Assembly: GCA_033239125.1 (NCBI GenBank) | Contig: BSWB01000004.1 | Span: forward strand, 125,807,235-125,871,234 | Source: Fagopyrum homotropicum | Lineage: Eukaryota; Streptophyta; Magnoliopsida; Caryophyllales; Polygonaceae | Direction: 5' to 3' | DNA length: 64,000 bases | Part shown: one piece after another, positions 1-11,507 of the stretch | Position numbering within the stretch: position 1 is the stretch's first letter | Layout: every line of letters begins with the position of its first letter | Translations under genes and position numbers: made by a program | The notes under the pieces: model-generated | What the model was told of the DNA's origin: nothing | The model's database searches: none | Seen by the model: the letters and a program-made list of their open reading frames with translations, nothing else

Positions 1-61
1 AAGCCGGTTGCGGTTGTCTTGCGGGGCAATTGCCCTTGTTGCTATTAACCACTCTACTTGA

Positions 62-1598
62 GTGTTTTCGCAGGATCTTTTTCTTAGGTTTATGCAAAGA
101 ACCCGTGTTGGGAAGGAATTCGTTCCTTACGATCCCGAACATGAAAAGACATACAAGCGACTATTGAAAGAAGCTAAGATGGACAATCAAGGCAATTGCG
201 ATCTTGAGGCCGAATTGAAGGAGGCGTTGGAACAGCTACGCCTCAATAAGGAAGAACTGCAACGAGAGAGAGTGCAGACTTGCGCAAGAACTGAAGAGAT
301 TGAAGCAGATATATGGCCGCTCTAAGGGCCCAGTTTCTGCCTCGACCGATCCCGGATCCTCGACCGAGGCAAGACCCAGTCCATGTTGCCCCGGCCGACA
401 TACATCCACCTCGGATGCATGTCCTAGATGTTCTTTTTGCTGGGGTTCCACAAACCCTAGGACAAAGGATGAACCCTAATCAGCAAGTGAGGCATCCAGG
501 TGTCAACCTAGGTGATCCAGCTGAGCATGATTACGAACTTCGACTGCAAGTAATATTCATGATCCGCCAATGCCAATTTGGAGGCTTAGAAATGAAGTCT
601 CCACATCAGCATTTGTAAAACTACGAGATTCTGATGGAGACCTTGAGACCTTCAAGGCTGGAAAACAACAACTACAAGCTAAGGCCTTTTTACTTTTCTC
701 TGAAAGACAGGACGCTTACTTGGTATCAATCTTTTACACCCGGAAAGATCAACACTTGGGAAGAGATGACGACAGAGTTTCTAACAAAGTTCTTTCCCCC
801 CTCTAAGACCGCTAAAATGAGAGGGAAGATCAATACATTCATCATGAAGGAGAAGGAGAGTTTGTCCAAGTCATGGGAGAGTTTCAAAGATGTTCTATTG
901 GATTTCTCACATCGTGGGATTCCAAAGATAGAGTTGCTAGAGATATACTTCAAGGGATTAGATGGAGCTACTCAATTAATCTCCAACTACTTTCCGCCGG
1001 CACATTCATGGATATGCCAATAGACGAAGCTTGGGAGCTCATTGAAAAGCAAGCTTTGCATATGGATAAGTACTCTCATCAAGGAGCCAAAAATGGAGAA
1101 AAGAGAGTTAGTTTCCAAGACACTTCATCAAAAGATACTCAACTCATCTCCCTTAAAAATGATGTAAAGCAATTGAAGGAGCTTTTAGTAGCTCACACAA
1201 AGAAGGAAGATGGAGGATATCAAGGAAGAAACAACAACCAAGGGTCACGGAACAACAATTACAACAACAATAGAGGCTCTAACAACAACAATTGGAGATC
1301 TAATCAATAAAATTTGGGTAACCCTCATTCTCATTCTAATAAAGCTTTTAACCCCTCCTCTTCTTCTTCTTCTATTGCATTGAAGAGCCGGGATCCTGGA
1401 TCAAGTTCGTCCCAGCCAGAGAAGAAAGATGTAGTGCTGGAGGAAATCTTGATCAAGCTAACCGCTATAGAGACGTCAATGACTTCATTTTCTAAGGCAC
1501 AAAAAGCCGTGGAGCAAAAATTCTTTAATAAGGCGAATGAAGCGCAAAGAGATCAAGGGAAGCTCCCAGCAAGGATAGAGAGCAACCCTAAAGGATAG
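62..1598 (+). pseudogene. gag: Element A gag, degenerate
   Basis: Capsid/nucleocapsid polyprotein of an Athila-type element. In order: a short basic start, a charged coiled-coil-like stretch (DLEAELKEALEQLRLN), a proline-rich linker built from CCTCGACCGAGG words, the retrotransposon gag core (LRPFYFSLKDR, WEEMTTEFLTKFFPP, LLEIYFKGLDGATQ) and an Asn/Arg-rich tail (about 1220-1310). No CCHC zinc knuckle is visible. The frame shifts near 311 by an extra AT in an ATAT run and again near 975. Stops lie at 616 (CAA to TAA), 1308 and 1596 (CAG to TAG compared with the other copies). The upstream 1-61 is untranslated leader. Clearly a dead gene. Confidence 0.88.
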
Positions 1599-1601
1599 AT
1601 T

Positions 1602-2720
1602 ATGGCAATAACGACGAGAAGTGGACAAAAAACTAGAGAACCAGTACCTCGGTCGGTGCTAGTGCAGACGAAGAACACCTCGGTCAAGGACGAAACGAGG
1701 AACATTTCGGTCGAGGTGCCATCCGAGGTGGAGTCCCAGACAGCGAAGGATAAATCTAAAGTTTATGTTCCACCTCCTACTTATAAACCACCACTTCCAT
1801 TCCCACAGTCAAGGGCGAGAGCACATCTAGACAAGCATTTTAGGATGCCCACCAATGGGAAATTCTTGAAAGAGATTCTTTCAAGGAAGAGGAAGCTAGA
1901 AGACTTTGGAGAAGTTAGGATGACATCTAAGTCCTCGGAACTCATTCAAATCATGAAGGAAAAGATGTCACCTAAGTTGAAAGATCCCGGCTCATTTTGT
2001 ATTGCCATTCAAGTTGGGGATGTAACTTGTGAGGCGTTGTGTGATCTAGGAGCCAGCGTGAGTATCATCCCGCTAGAGCTATGTGAAAGAATCGGACTTG
2101 GAAAACCCAAGCCGGTGAAGATAAGGTTGTACATGGCAGATCGCTGCATTACCCATCCCGTGGGCATCTTGGAAGACGTTCCCGTTAAGTTAGGTAACTT
2201 CTATTTACCTATAGACTTTGTTGTACTTGACATACCCGCACATTATCCCGTTTCTGTCATTCTCGGGAGACCATTCCTAGCAACTTTGGGTTGCAATGTG
2301 GTTTGTAAGAAAGCCAAGTTGAAATTCAACATTGGTGGAGATCAAGTGGAATTCACATTCCTTGCTGTAATGAAAGGAGAGCCGCTGGAGGATGATATCT
2401 TCAACATCTATGATGAAGAAGAATCAAGAGAATTGGTGAGCTCTATCCTTATTAATGACCCTGTTGAAAGAGTTCTTAGTTTTAGCATAATGGAGGAAGG
2501 TATAGATGTCTCTTGTGATGTAGATATACGGAGCTTAAAGGCACAAGAAGCAAATCCAGGAGCTAAAATTGAGAAACTAATCCAGAAGAGGAGAAATCAA
2601 GTTTCGGTCCCAGTTCCAGTACCTCGACCAAGGCACTTTCTGGACCAAGCAAGGTGTTCTTATCTGAAGAACATCTCGGTCACCCACCTTGGACCTCGAC
2701 CGAGGTCACAAGCGAGATGA
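1602..2720 (+). pseudogene. Element A retropepsin-type aspartic protease with flanking linkers
   Basis: Protease domain of the gag-pol polyprotein. The active-site word DLGAS is at about 2043-2057, and ILGRPFLAT marks the C-terminal part of the fold. The N-terminal linker begins MAITTRSG and carries several CCTCGGTCG words; the C-terminal linker before RT has more of them (2600-2710). Compared with C and B, A lacks 23 codons upstream of the protease near 1840 (in C the stretch with KLHINIPFLDAILG), an in-frame loss of about 69 bp. The frame is open from 1602 to 2720, then shifts into the RT frame near 2710. Confidence 0.88.
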
Positions 2721-3576
2721 TGTTAACTGAGACTTCTGAAAGTCCAGTTCTTCGATCTAAGTCTACTCTATTGGAAGAAGGAACCAAGGATCCCCCTCAA
2801 AAAGCACCCCCATATGTGGAGCTTAAACCGCTTCCAAGTCACCTGAGGTATGTTTTCCTTGGATCGGATTCTACATATCCCGTTATCGTAAGTGCTTCCC
2901 TTTCCGAAACTGAATTGTCTAAACTGATGCATCTCCTGAGAAAACATCAAAAGGCTTTGGGATATACTATTGATGATCTTATTGGTATTAAGCCTTCTTT
3001 CTGCATGCATATAATACTAATGGAAGACGATCATAAGACTTCACGGGAACCTCAAAGACGGTTAAATTCGATCATGAAAGAGGTTGTGAACAAGGAGATT
3101 CTTAAGTTGTTGGATGCAGGTATCATATTTCCTATCTCAGATAGCAAGTAGGTGAGCCTAGTGCATGTAGTTCCGAAGAAAGGAGGGATGCCCATTGTGA
3201 CGAATAAGAACAACGAGTTGATTCCAACTAGGACCGTTACGGGCTGGAGGATGTGCATTGATTACAGGAAGCTGAACGTGGCCAATCGGAAGGACCATTT
3301 TCCACTTCCCTTCATCGACCAAATGCTCGAACGATTAGCTCAGCATTCCCATTTTTGCTATTTAGATGGTTATAGTGGCTTCTTTCAGATTCCTATCCAT
3401 CCGGATGATCAAGAGAAGACCACTTTCACTTGTCCATGGGGGGACGTTCGCTTATAGGAGGATGCCATTTGGATTATGTAATGCACCCGCTACCTTCCAG
3501 CGTTGAATGATGGCTATCTTTTCCAAGTACATAGAAGAGATCATGGAGGTATTCATGGATGACTTTTCAGTATATG
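2721..3576 (+). pseudogene. Element A reverse transcriptase, 5' part, cut by element B
   Basis: N-terminal half of a Ty3/Gypsy RT. Visible motifs: KPLPSHLRYVFLG at the entry, PQRRLN, VPKKGG, MCIDYRKLN, HFPLPFIDQMLERL, YLDGYSGFFQI and the catalytic box FMDD at 3552-3563. The stop at 3149 replaces the Trp of the WVSPVHVVPKK motif. An extra G in the G-run near 3440 shifts frame. B is inserted 13 bases after the FMDD codons, so the palm domain is split; the rest is at 28988-29667. Confidence 0.92.
3572..3576. repeat. Target-site duplication of B (ATATG; second copy 28983-28987)
   Basis: ATATG stands on both sides of B, inside the RT of A. A 5-bp direct repeat next to TG...CA ends is the product of retroviral-type integrase. 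Confidence 0.95.
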
Positions 3577-5330
3577 TGTTCGCTCCAAACGGTGTGTACA
3601 AGCTTTAAATTTATAACCCTAGATGTAAGCTTAAAACAAGGATGCGAACCCGTAGTTTACGGGTCAATCGTAGTAAAAGCAAGGAATTCCAGGGGTCGAT
3701 CATAGGGACTTAGTGAAACAAAGTCGGAATAGGTAAGCTATGTAATTACTAAACACAAGCGATTAAAACGATCAAGGATGATAAAAAGTCAATTATGGAA
3801 ATATGCAATTCTAGGGACTAAAGCATCTAGTTGTGGTTCTAACTACAGATCTAAAGATAAGCGGACAAAGCTGAGATTTTTGCATAGGGAAGGTGTTACT
3901 AAAGTGGAATAGATCACCGGGTAAGTCTCACTACTCACTAATCCCAAACCGTAACTCCTATTACCGGGAAAGTCTCAAGGAATCAAGGCAAAGAACTATA
4001 ACCTCAAACTAACACTCCAACTAAGGGAATAGAATCAACCTTTACCGGGTAAGTCTCAGGCTAACTCACAAAGATGGGATGAAAGCACACTCGAACCCCA
4101 ATAAAGGATAAACCTTTATTACCTACACTTATGATCTTAGGTAAACAAACAAAGGAATTACCGGGTAAGTCTCATCATAGGCTTGCATTGAACCAGGAAA
4201 GGTGTAATAAGAATAGAACTTGGCAAAGTCTAACACTTAACTCTCAGTTTTGGATCAGATAAGTCACCTCAGTCAGAAGAATTCCACCCCGGCCGAGATG
4301 TTCATCGACTGAGCGAGATGCTTTAGGGTTTAGGATAAAGACTCGAGCTTTCAGGGTCCTACTGGAATTTTAGATTGTTCTATCATTGTTTTTACCACAA
4401 CCTTCAGCCAATCACCCTAGAATCACACAAGGAAATTAGCCACTCATCATCATGGAAGTAATAATCAAGTATATGGGAAGAAAGAGAATAACTGAACAAG
4501 AAAACCTTAAGAGAAAGGCTTCAATAACTGAATCAATTATCAAACAACAAGCGTTCCTTGGATCAAAATCCAACAAGACAATCAATAAAGAAGGGAATCT
4601 AAAAGAATCTTACTAAACCCTTCACAAAAGCTATAAAAGCTATAAACTTCCTTCCTTCAACCTTCAAAAAGGTTCTTCAAATCTCCCAACTAGAGTATAT
4701 GCTGGGTGTTTCGGTGTGAGCAGGATTTCCAGCCGTTAGCGGATGTTGGATTTGTGGAAAATCCAACCCTTTTTATAGGAAAATTTCCTTCCAAAGATAA
4801 GATATCTTAGAAAGATCTCTTCCCATAAAAATAGGTAAAATATATGGGCTAACTTATCTTCTTCCTTCCAGAAATCCAACCCAAAAATATAAGATCCTCT
4901 TTCCAAAGATAAAAGATCTCAGCCAAGAATAAAATATCCTTGCCGCGTCCATTGTGTTCGCCTCGGTCGAGTCGGCTCCTCTGGATCACCTCGGTCGAGG
5001 TGACTCTGTAGTCAACCGAGGTGAATCACGACTGAATGTGAAATCTCTCAAATCTGGTCCAAAGTGAATCTATAATCCAATTTCATGATTCCTAGATTCT
5101 TCCTTAAGCTCCTGAATGTAGCTCCAATGACTCCTTAGGTCCTTTTGCTCCTTTTTGATGCAAAATGTGCATTTTACCTACGATTACAACAAAACTAGGT
5201 GTAGACCCCGATTCCCGCAAAGGTAGATAAAACGACAATATAATCTCATAATATACATCCAAACATGCAGATTATCGAAGATAAAACGTCTAAACAAGTC
5301 CCAAAATATAGACAATAATTCATGCTATCA
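3577..5330 (-). mobile_element. Element B 3' LTR
   Basis: 1754 bp, read on the plus strand from TGTTCGCTCCAAACGG to CATGCTATCA. It contains the minus-strand TATA box at about 4770-4777, four ACCGGGTAAGTCTC words (about 3914, 3964, 4043, 4162), an AATAAAGG-type hairpin near 4100 and CCTCGGTCGAGG words (4960-5030). Confidence 0.95.
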
Positions 5331-6779
5331 AAATACCCCATACTTAGCCCTTGCTTGTCCCCAAGCAAGTTCCGAATATAAAATACAAGATAGAATGGAT
5401 TATAAGTCATAAAGATCAATGAAAAAGTCTTTCAAAACATTTTAATGGTGTGCTACAATCATAGATCACTCTAACAGAATACTTCATGGAATTTAAAATC
5501 AAAATATTCTCAAAACATTTTATAAATATAAGAAAGTTGTTCATCTTTGCATAAAATCATAGAATGCATAATAAATCATAATTATCAAAATTAATCATGT
5601 ATAATCCAGTTTAAACCACTAAGTCAATCAACAAGCTCGAGGTCTCAAGGGCTTCCTAAAAGAAAGGTCAAGAAACGTGTAGGGTAGGGATGTATAGAAG
5701 GTAATGTGGTGCTAGAATCCGGGAAAAGGATATCACTTCACTTTCACTTGACTTTCAACATCATCCACTAATAAGTTTTGCTTATTTCACGCTTTTCTTT
5801 TCTTTTACATTACTCTTTGGGATGCATGGACAGAGGTGCACAATAACCGAAGCCTAGGAAACTAGCAATCATCAATTTCTCGAGATGCCTCAAACCCTTG
5901 ATGCACATACCATGACCCGTTAGGAATATCGCTCAATCCGACTTTGGCAAGACACAAACACCCGGCTATGTGAATGGTGCCGAGTTACTCATCATCATGA
6001 TTGACTTCCCCAAACCTATTTATTACTTTCTAACTTTCAGCCAACACCTCAACTTTTCTTTCACTTGCTTTTCACTTTCTTGCTTCCAAATTCCCGGATA
6101 GGTAAAAGGGAGGCAAATATGTATATGAGGGGCTAAGCATGATCAAGAAGAAGAAGAGAAGAGAATGAATTGCCTTGGTCTTTCCAGGAAGAAAGTGAGA
6201 GAACTCATCATGTGGTGTCAACCTTCAAATTCAACATAATTTGGATAAAAACAAGGTATTAAATATGCCACAAATTTCAAACAAAGCATTTAGCAACTTA
6301 AACATATTATAAAACCTTTCAAACATATAAAGATTTCAAAACCAGTCAGCAAACAAAATCTTCACTGAGATCATATCCAGAAAAGAAGCACAAAAATCGT
6401 TTCGAAAACTCTCAGTTTGGAAAACCGCCTCGGTCGAGGTGTTCTAAGTCAACCGAGGTAATTCACCTCGTCTAGTCAGAATCACTTCGGTCGAGGTCTA
6501 AAATTTTTTTTTCTAAACCAGTTTTTGACGTTTTTCTCAATCAAATAACCTGTATGCATGCATGTAATCTCAGATAAGCACATAGAGCATAAGTAAGCAC
6601 ACATAAAACATAAATATCAAATAGAGTCGAGTCATACATCCATAAGAGTCAAATAATACATCAATACCCCATACTTGGGACAGATTGTCCCAATGGGTCA
6701 AAATAAGTCTAAAGAAATAAAGTACTCCCGGACATAGTCGAGCTGCATAATAAATAAATAAAGAAAATCCTACAAGCTC
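5331..6779 (-). other. Element B 3' untranslated region with PPT
   Basis: No gene. Reading the minus strand, it ends with hairpin TTGCTTG/CAAGCAA (5351-5368) and the PPT core AAGTATGGGGTATTTT next to the LTR. The conserved 3' UTR block lies at about 5895-6003, and CCTCGGTCGAGGTG words at about 6425-6500. Confidence 0.75.
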
Positions 6780-7125
6780 TCAACAATCCCGATCCGGTGG
6801 TGTTGGTGGTGGCACGTACGGATACTGAGATGGGTCGAAAGGATAGCCCATGACATGCTGAAACTGAATCTCAGCCATCGTGTGCTGATAGTGTAATCTC
6901 TCCTGCATCTCACGGATATCCAGGGACACGGCAGCATATGAATTGATCATCTGATCCGTCAGATCATCGATCCGACGGTGAGCATCTGGATCTCTCTTCC
7001 CGCGTACCCTGCGCCTAGTAGGGCGTACTGGTGATGCAGCCGGCTCCTCCTCAGTCTCGTCTTCGTCTAAGTCAATGACCGGCACACTAGTCCCAGCAGT
7101 ATTTGTGCCCGTATCCATAGGAGCA
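6780..7125 (-). pseudogene. Element B late ORF, C-terminal part, separated by C
   Basis: Starts MDTGTNTAGTSVPVIDLDED, then an acidic stretch, the basic RPTRRRVRGKRD, a helical segment RRIDDLTDQMINSYAAVSLD and a tail rich in Pro and Tyr ending at 6780. It matches the C-terminal 110 or so residues of the late ORF in C. It is the far side of the ORF whose N-terminal part is at 20763-21783, C having inserted between them. Confidence 0.9.
7121..7125. repeat. Target-site duplication of C (GAGCA; second copy 20758-20762)
   Basis: GAGCA precedes the 5' LTR of C and follows its 3' LTR. Removing C and one copy rejoins the late ORF of B. Confidence 0.96.
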
Positions 7126-8292
7126 TGATAGCATGAATTATAGTCTATATTTTGGGGTTTGTTTGGACGTTTTATCTTTCATAATCTGCATGTTTGTATG
7201 TACATTATGTGATTATATTACCATTTCATCTACCTTTGCGAGAATCGAGGTCTACACCTAGTTTTGTTGTAATCATAGGTAAAATGGCACGTTTTGCATC
7301 AAAAAGGAGCTATGGAGTCATTGGAGCTACATTGAGAAACATAAGGAACCATCCAAGAAGCATAGCCATGGATTAAAGATTCACTTTGGACCAGCTTTAA
7401 GAGATTTCACATTCAGTTGTGACTCACCTCGGTTGGCCACAGATTCATCTCGACCGAGGTGATCCAGAGAAGCCGACTCGACCGAGGCGAATACCTAGGA
7501 CGCGGCGAGAATATTTTATTCTTGGCTGAGATCTTTTATATTTGGAAAGTGATCTTATATTTTTGGGCTTGGCTCCTGGAAGGAAGAAGATATTATAGAT
7601 CTTATATTTTACCTACTTTTATGGGAAGAGATCTTTCTAAGATATATTATCTTTGGAGGGTTATTTTCCTATAAAAAGAGTTGGATTTCCACAAATCCAA
7701 CATCTTGCTGACGAGGAGATCTCGCATACAGCCCGCTTACACCAAGAATTACGCAGCAGCCATACTCTAGTTGGGAGAATTGAAGAACCTTTTTGAAGGT
7801 TGAAGGAAGATTGAAGATCATAGCTTTTCTAGCTTTTTGAAGGGTTTTTGTAAGATTATCTTAGATTCCCTTCTTTGTTGTCTTCTCTTGTTGGATTGCT
7901 ATCCAAGGAATGCTCTTGTTGTGATATTTGATTCAGTTATTGAAGTCTTTTCATTAAATTCTTCTTGTTCAAATATTCACCTTCTTCCCATATATTTGAT
8001 TAATACTTTCATGATGATGATAAGTGGCTAATTTCCTTGTGTGATTCTAGGGTGATTGGCTGAAGGTTGTGGGAAAAACAATGATAGAATAATCTTAGAT
8101 TCCAGTAGGACCCTGAAAGTTCGAGTCTTTAACCTTAACCCTAAGCATCTCGCTCAGTCGATGAACATCTCGGCCGGGGTGGAATTCGGCTGACCGAGGT
8201 GACTTATCCGATCCTAAACTGAGAGTTAAGTGTTAGAGTTTGCCAAATCCTATTCTTATTACACCTTTCCTGGTCCAATGCAAGCTTAGGAT

Positions 8293-8553
8293 GAGACTTA
8301 CCCGGTAATTCCTTAGTTTGTGTACCAACGATCATAAGTGTAGGTAATAAAGGTTTAACCTTTATTGGGGTTTGAGTGTGCTTCCATCCCATCTTTGTGA
8401 GTTAGCTTGAGACTTACCCAGTAAAGGTTGATTCTATTCCCTTAGATGGTATGTTAGTTTGAGATTATAGTTCTTTATCTCAATTCCTTGAGACTTACCC
8501 GGTAATAGGAGTTACGGTTTAAGATTAGTGAGTAGTGAGACTTACCCGGTGAT
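8293..8553 (+). repeat. Four spaced copies of GAGACTTACCCGGTAA in the LTR
   Basis: Starts at 8293, 8408, 8490 and 8538, gaps 115, 82 and 48 bp. Each holds the near-palindrome TTACCCGGTAA. The same number and spacing occur in all other family-1 LTRs seen. Confidence 0.8.
8346..8366 (+). terminator. LTR hairpin containing AATAAA (possible poly(A) signal)
   Basis: AATAAAGGTT and AACCTTTATT pair around a single T, a near-perfect 21-base inverted repeat starting with the poly(A) hexamer. The structure recurs in the LTRs of A, B, D and H with small changes. It lies about 670 bp after the TATA box; its use as a poly(A) site is inference. Confidence 0.45.
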
Positions 8554-8899
8554 CTATTCCACTTTAGTAACACCTTCCCTATGCAAAAACCTCAGCTTTT
8601 TCCGCTTATCTTTAGATCTTGAGTTGGAACCACAACTAGATGCTTTAATCCCTAGAATTGCATGTTTGCTTTATTGACTTCTTATTCATCTTTGATTGTT
8701 TTAATTGCTCTTGTGGTTAGTGATTACGAGGCTTACCGTTATCGGACTTTGTTTCACTGAGTCCTTGTGATCGACCCCTGGAATTCCTTGCTTTTACTAC
8801 GATTGACCCGTACACTGCGGGTTCGCATCCTTGTTTTAAGCTTACGTCTAGGGTTATAAATTTAAAGCTTGCACACACCATTTGGAGCGAACAAGTTTT

Positions 8900-8917
8900 T
8901 GGCGCCGTTGCCGGGGA
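8900..8917 (+). promoter_or_regulatory. Element C primer-binding site (tRNA-Asp)
   Basis: TGGCGCCGTTGCCGGGGA, full complement of the 3' end of plant tRNA-Asp, six bases after the LTR. This primer is typical of Athila elements. Confidence 0.93.
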
Positions 8918-8986
8918 CTTGGTCTAGACCGAGCCGGTACGGTTTGCTCTTGGGGCACTTGCCCCCGTGTCTACTAACCACTCTAC

Positions 8987-10612
8987 TTGAGTGACTTTTG
9001 CAGGTTCTTTCTTAGGTATATGCGAAGAACCCGCACTGGGAAGGAAATCGTTCCTTACGATCCCAAACCAGAAAAGACATACAAGCGACGCTTAAGAGAA
9101 GCGAAGATGGCCCAACAAGACAACCGTGATCTTGAGGCCGAGTTGAAAGAGGCGTTAGAGCTGCTACGCCTCAACAGGGAAGAACTAAGGCAAGAGAAGG
9201 ATGAAACTTGCACCAAGACTGAAGCGATCGAAGCGGAGATGGCAGTCATACGAGACCAGATTCTACTTCGACCGACGGAAGATCCACCAGTTGATCCTCG
9301 ACCGATGCAGGTCCCAGCTGCTGACCCTCGACCGAGGCAGGTTCTAGTACCTGACGCCCCGGCCGATGTACTTCCACTTCGGAGGCCAGTCCGAGATGTT
9401 CTTCTTACAGGAATCCCACAAACCCTAGGTCAAAGGATGGACCCCAATCAACAACTGAGGCGTCCAGGAGTTAATCTAGGAGATCCAGCGGACCATGACT
9501 ACGAACTTCGACCGCAAGTTCTGTCTATGATTCGCCAATGCCAGTTCGGAGGGCTAGAGAAGGAATCACCACATCAACATCTTCAAAACTATGAGATCTT
9601 GATGGAAACCTTGAGACCTCCGAGAATTGAAAACAACAACTACAAGCTAAGACCTTTTTACTTTTCTTTAAAAGATAGAGCACTTACTTGGTATCAATCT
9701 CTTCCTCTAGGAAAAATCAGCACATGAGAGGAGATGACTACGGAATTCTTGACGAAATTCTTTCCACCCTCAAAAACCGCTGAAATGAGAGGAAAGATCA
9801 ACGCTTTCATTATGAAGGACAAGGAGAGTTTGTCCAAGTCATGGGAGCGGTTCAAGGACATTCTTTTGGATTGCCCACATCATGGGATTCCAAAGTTAGA
9901 GTTATTGGAGATTTACTTCAAGGGACTGGACGGAAGCACCCAGTTCAATCTCCAACTACTCTCCGCCGGTACCTTTATGGACATGGCGATTGACGAAGCT
10001 TGGGACTTCATCGAGAAGCAAGCCTTGCATATGGAGAAGTACACCCACCAAGGAGCTGAAGGTGGAGTTAAAAGAGTTAAATTCCAACAAAACTCAGCCC
10101 AACAACAATCAACTCACGTCTTTGAAGAATGACGTGAAGCAATTGAAGGAAGTCTTGGTTGCTCAAACCAAGAAGGAAGACCAAGGGCAAAGGAACAACA
10201 ACAACGGGTACCGTAACAACAACAACGGTCCCCGTAACAACAATTACAACAACAACAACAATAGAGGATCCAATAGCAATAATTGGAGGGCGAACAACCA
10301 AAATAACGGTAACAACCATTCAAACTCCAACTCTAACGATTCCTCTAACCCTTTCCTCTCTTCCCCTTCTTCTTCTTCTTCTTCTACTCCATTGAAAAGC
10401 CAACGGCAAGGATCAAGTTCGTCTCAGCCAGAAAAGAAAGACGCAGTTCTGGAGGCTATCTTGATCAAGCTCAGCGCTATGGAGACTTCTATGACTTCAT
10501 TTTCGAAGGCCCAAAAGGCCTTTGAACAACAACTTGCAAGTAGGGCGAGTGAAGCGCCAAGAGAACCAGGGAAGCTTCCAACAAGGACGGAAAGCAACCC
10601 TAAGGGCCAGAT
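8987..10612 (+). pseudogene. gag: Element C gag
   Basis: Gag polyprotein. The start at 8987 (MSDFCRFFLRYMRRTRTG) opens the frame; the ATG at RRTRTG is an alternative. A charged coiled-coil-like region (DLEAELKEALELLRLN), a linker with three CCTCGACCGAGG words, gag core (LRPFYFSLKDRALTWYQS, EFLTKFFPPSKT, LLEIYFKGLDGSTQFN) and an Asn/Arg-rich tail (about 10180-10300, NNNGYRNNNNGPRNNN) without a CCHC motif. A TGA at 9725 replaces the Trp of WEEMTTEF; a frameshift lies between about 10080 and 10130. Otherwise the best preserved gag of this family in the window. Confidence 0.92.
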
Positions 10613-11507
10613 CATGGCCATAACTACGAGGAGTGGACTGAAAACTGCAGATCCAGTGCCTCGGTCGGTGCCAGTACCGACGAAGACCACCTCGGTCCAG
10701 ATACAGTCGAAGAACACTTCGACCGAGATGCCAACCGAGGTGGAGCCACAGAAAGCGGAGGGGAAAACTGAAGTTTATGTTCCACCTCCTGCATACAAAC
10801 CACCACTTCCATTCCCCCAGTCAAGGGCCAAAGCACATCTAGACAAGCACTTAGGTAAGTTCCTTGACTTGATGAATAAGCTGCATATTAACATTCCTTT
10901 CCTTGATGCTATTCTAGGAATGCCCGCCTATGGGAAGTTCTTGAAGGAGATCCTATCAAGGAAAAGGAAACTGGAAGACTTTGGTGAAGTTAGGATGACA
11001 TCTAAATCCTCGGAGCTTATTCAAATCATGAAGGAGAAGATGCCACCTAAATTAAGAGATCCCGGCTCATTTTGCATTCCCATTCAAGTTGGGGATGTCA
11101 CTTGTGAAGCCCTTTGTGATCTAGGAGCCAGCGTGAGCATCATTCCGCTGGAGCTATGTGTGAAGATCGGACTTGGAGAGCCCCATCCGGTCAAGATTCG
11201 ACTTTATATGGCGGATCGCTCCATAACCCATCCCGTGGGCATCTTGGAAGACGTTCCGGTCAAGTTAGGAAACTTCTATCTACCTATAGATTTTGTTGTA
11301 CTTGACATTCCCGCAGATTATCCTGTTCCTATTATTCTCGGGAGGCCATTTCTAGCAACTTCGGGTTGCAACGTGGATTGCAAGAACGCCAAGTTGAAAT
11401 TCAACGTTGGCGGCGATGAAGTGGAGTTCGCATTGCTTGCAGCCATGAAAGGGGAGCAGCTAACTGATGATATCTTCAACATCTACGATGAAGAAGAATC
11501 AAGATAA
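10613..11507 (+). pseudogene. Element C aspartic protease with linkers
   Basis: Continues the gag tail frame. MAITTRSG, a linker rich in CCTCGGTCGG/CGACCGAG words (10660-10745), VYVPPPAYKPPLPFPQSR, LHINIPFLDAILGMPAYG, protease active site DLGAS at 11118-11132, and ILGRPFLATSGC. A TAA at 11505 replaces the Glu of EESRELVSS. The fold itself is open and keeps its catalytic Asp. Confidence 0.92.

Larger units (their letters stand above)
7126..8893 (+). mobile_element. Element C 5' LTR
   Basis: 1768 bp, TGATAGCATGAATT to GGAGCGAACA. TATA box TATAAAAAG at 7670-7678. CCTCGACCGAGGTG words at about 7451-7495 and 8160-8205. Hairpin with AATAAA at 8346-8366. GAGACTTACCCGGTAA-like words start at 8293, 8408, 8490 and 8538. 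Confidence 0.96.

Noticed and set aside
7194..8392. Short ORFs inside LTRs (for example around 7194-7376, 7837-8031 and the matching places at 17277 and 17920)
   Set aside because: Present only as fragments of LTR sequence that vary in length between copies; no domain, no codon conservation.
8293..8553. The spaced GAGACTTACCCGGTAA words as a CRISPR array
   Set aside because: Only four copies, uneven spacing, plant LTR context, no cas genes.
10077..10395. Open frames opposite the Asn-rich gag tail giving Val/Cys- and Thr-rich proteins
   Set aside because: Shadows of the AAC-repeat coding for the gag tail.
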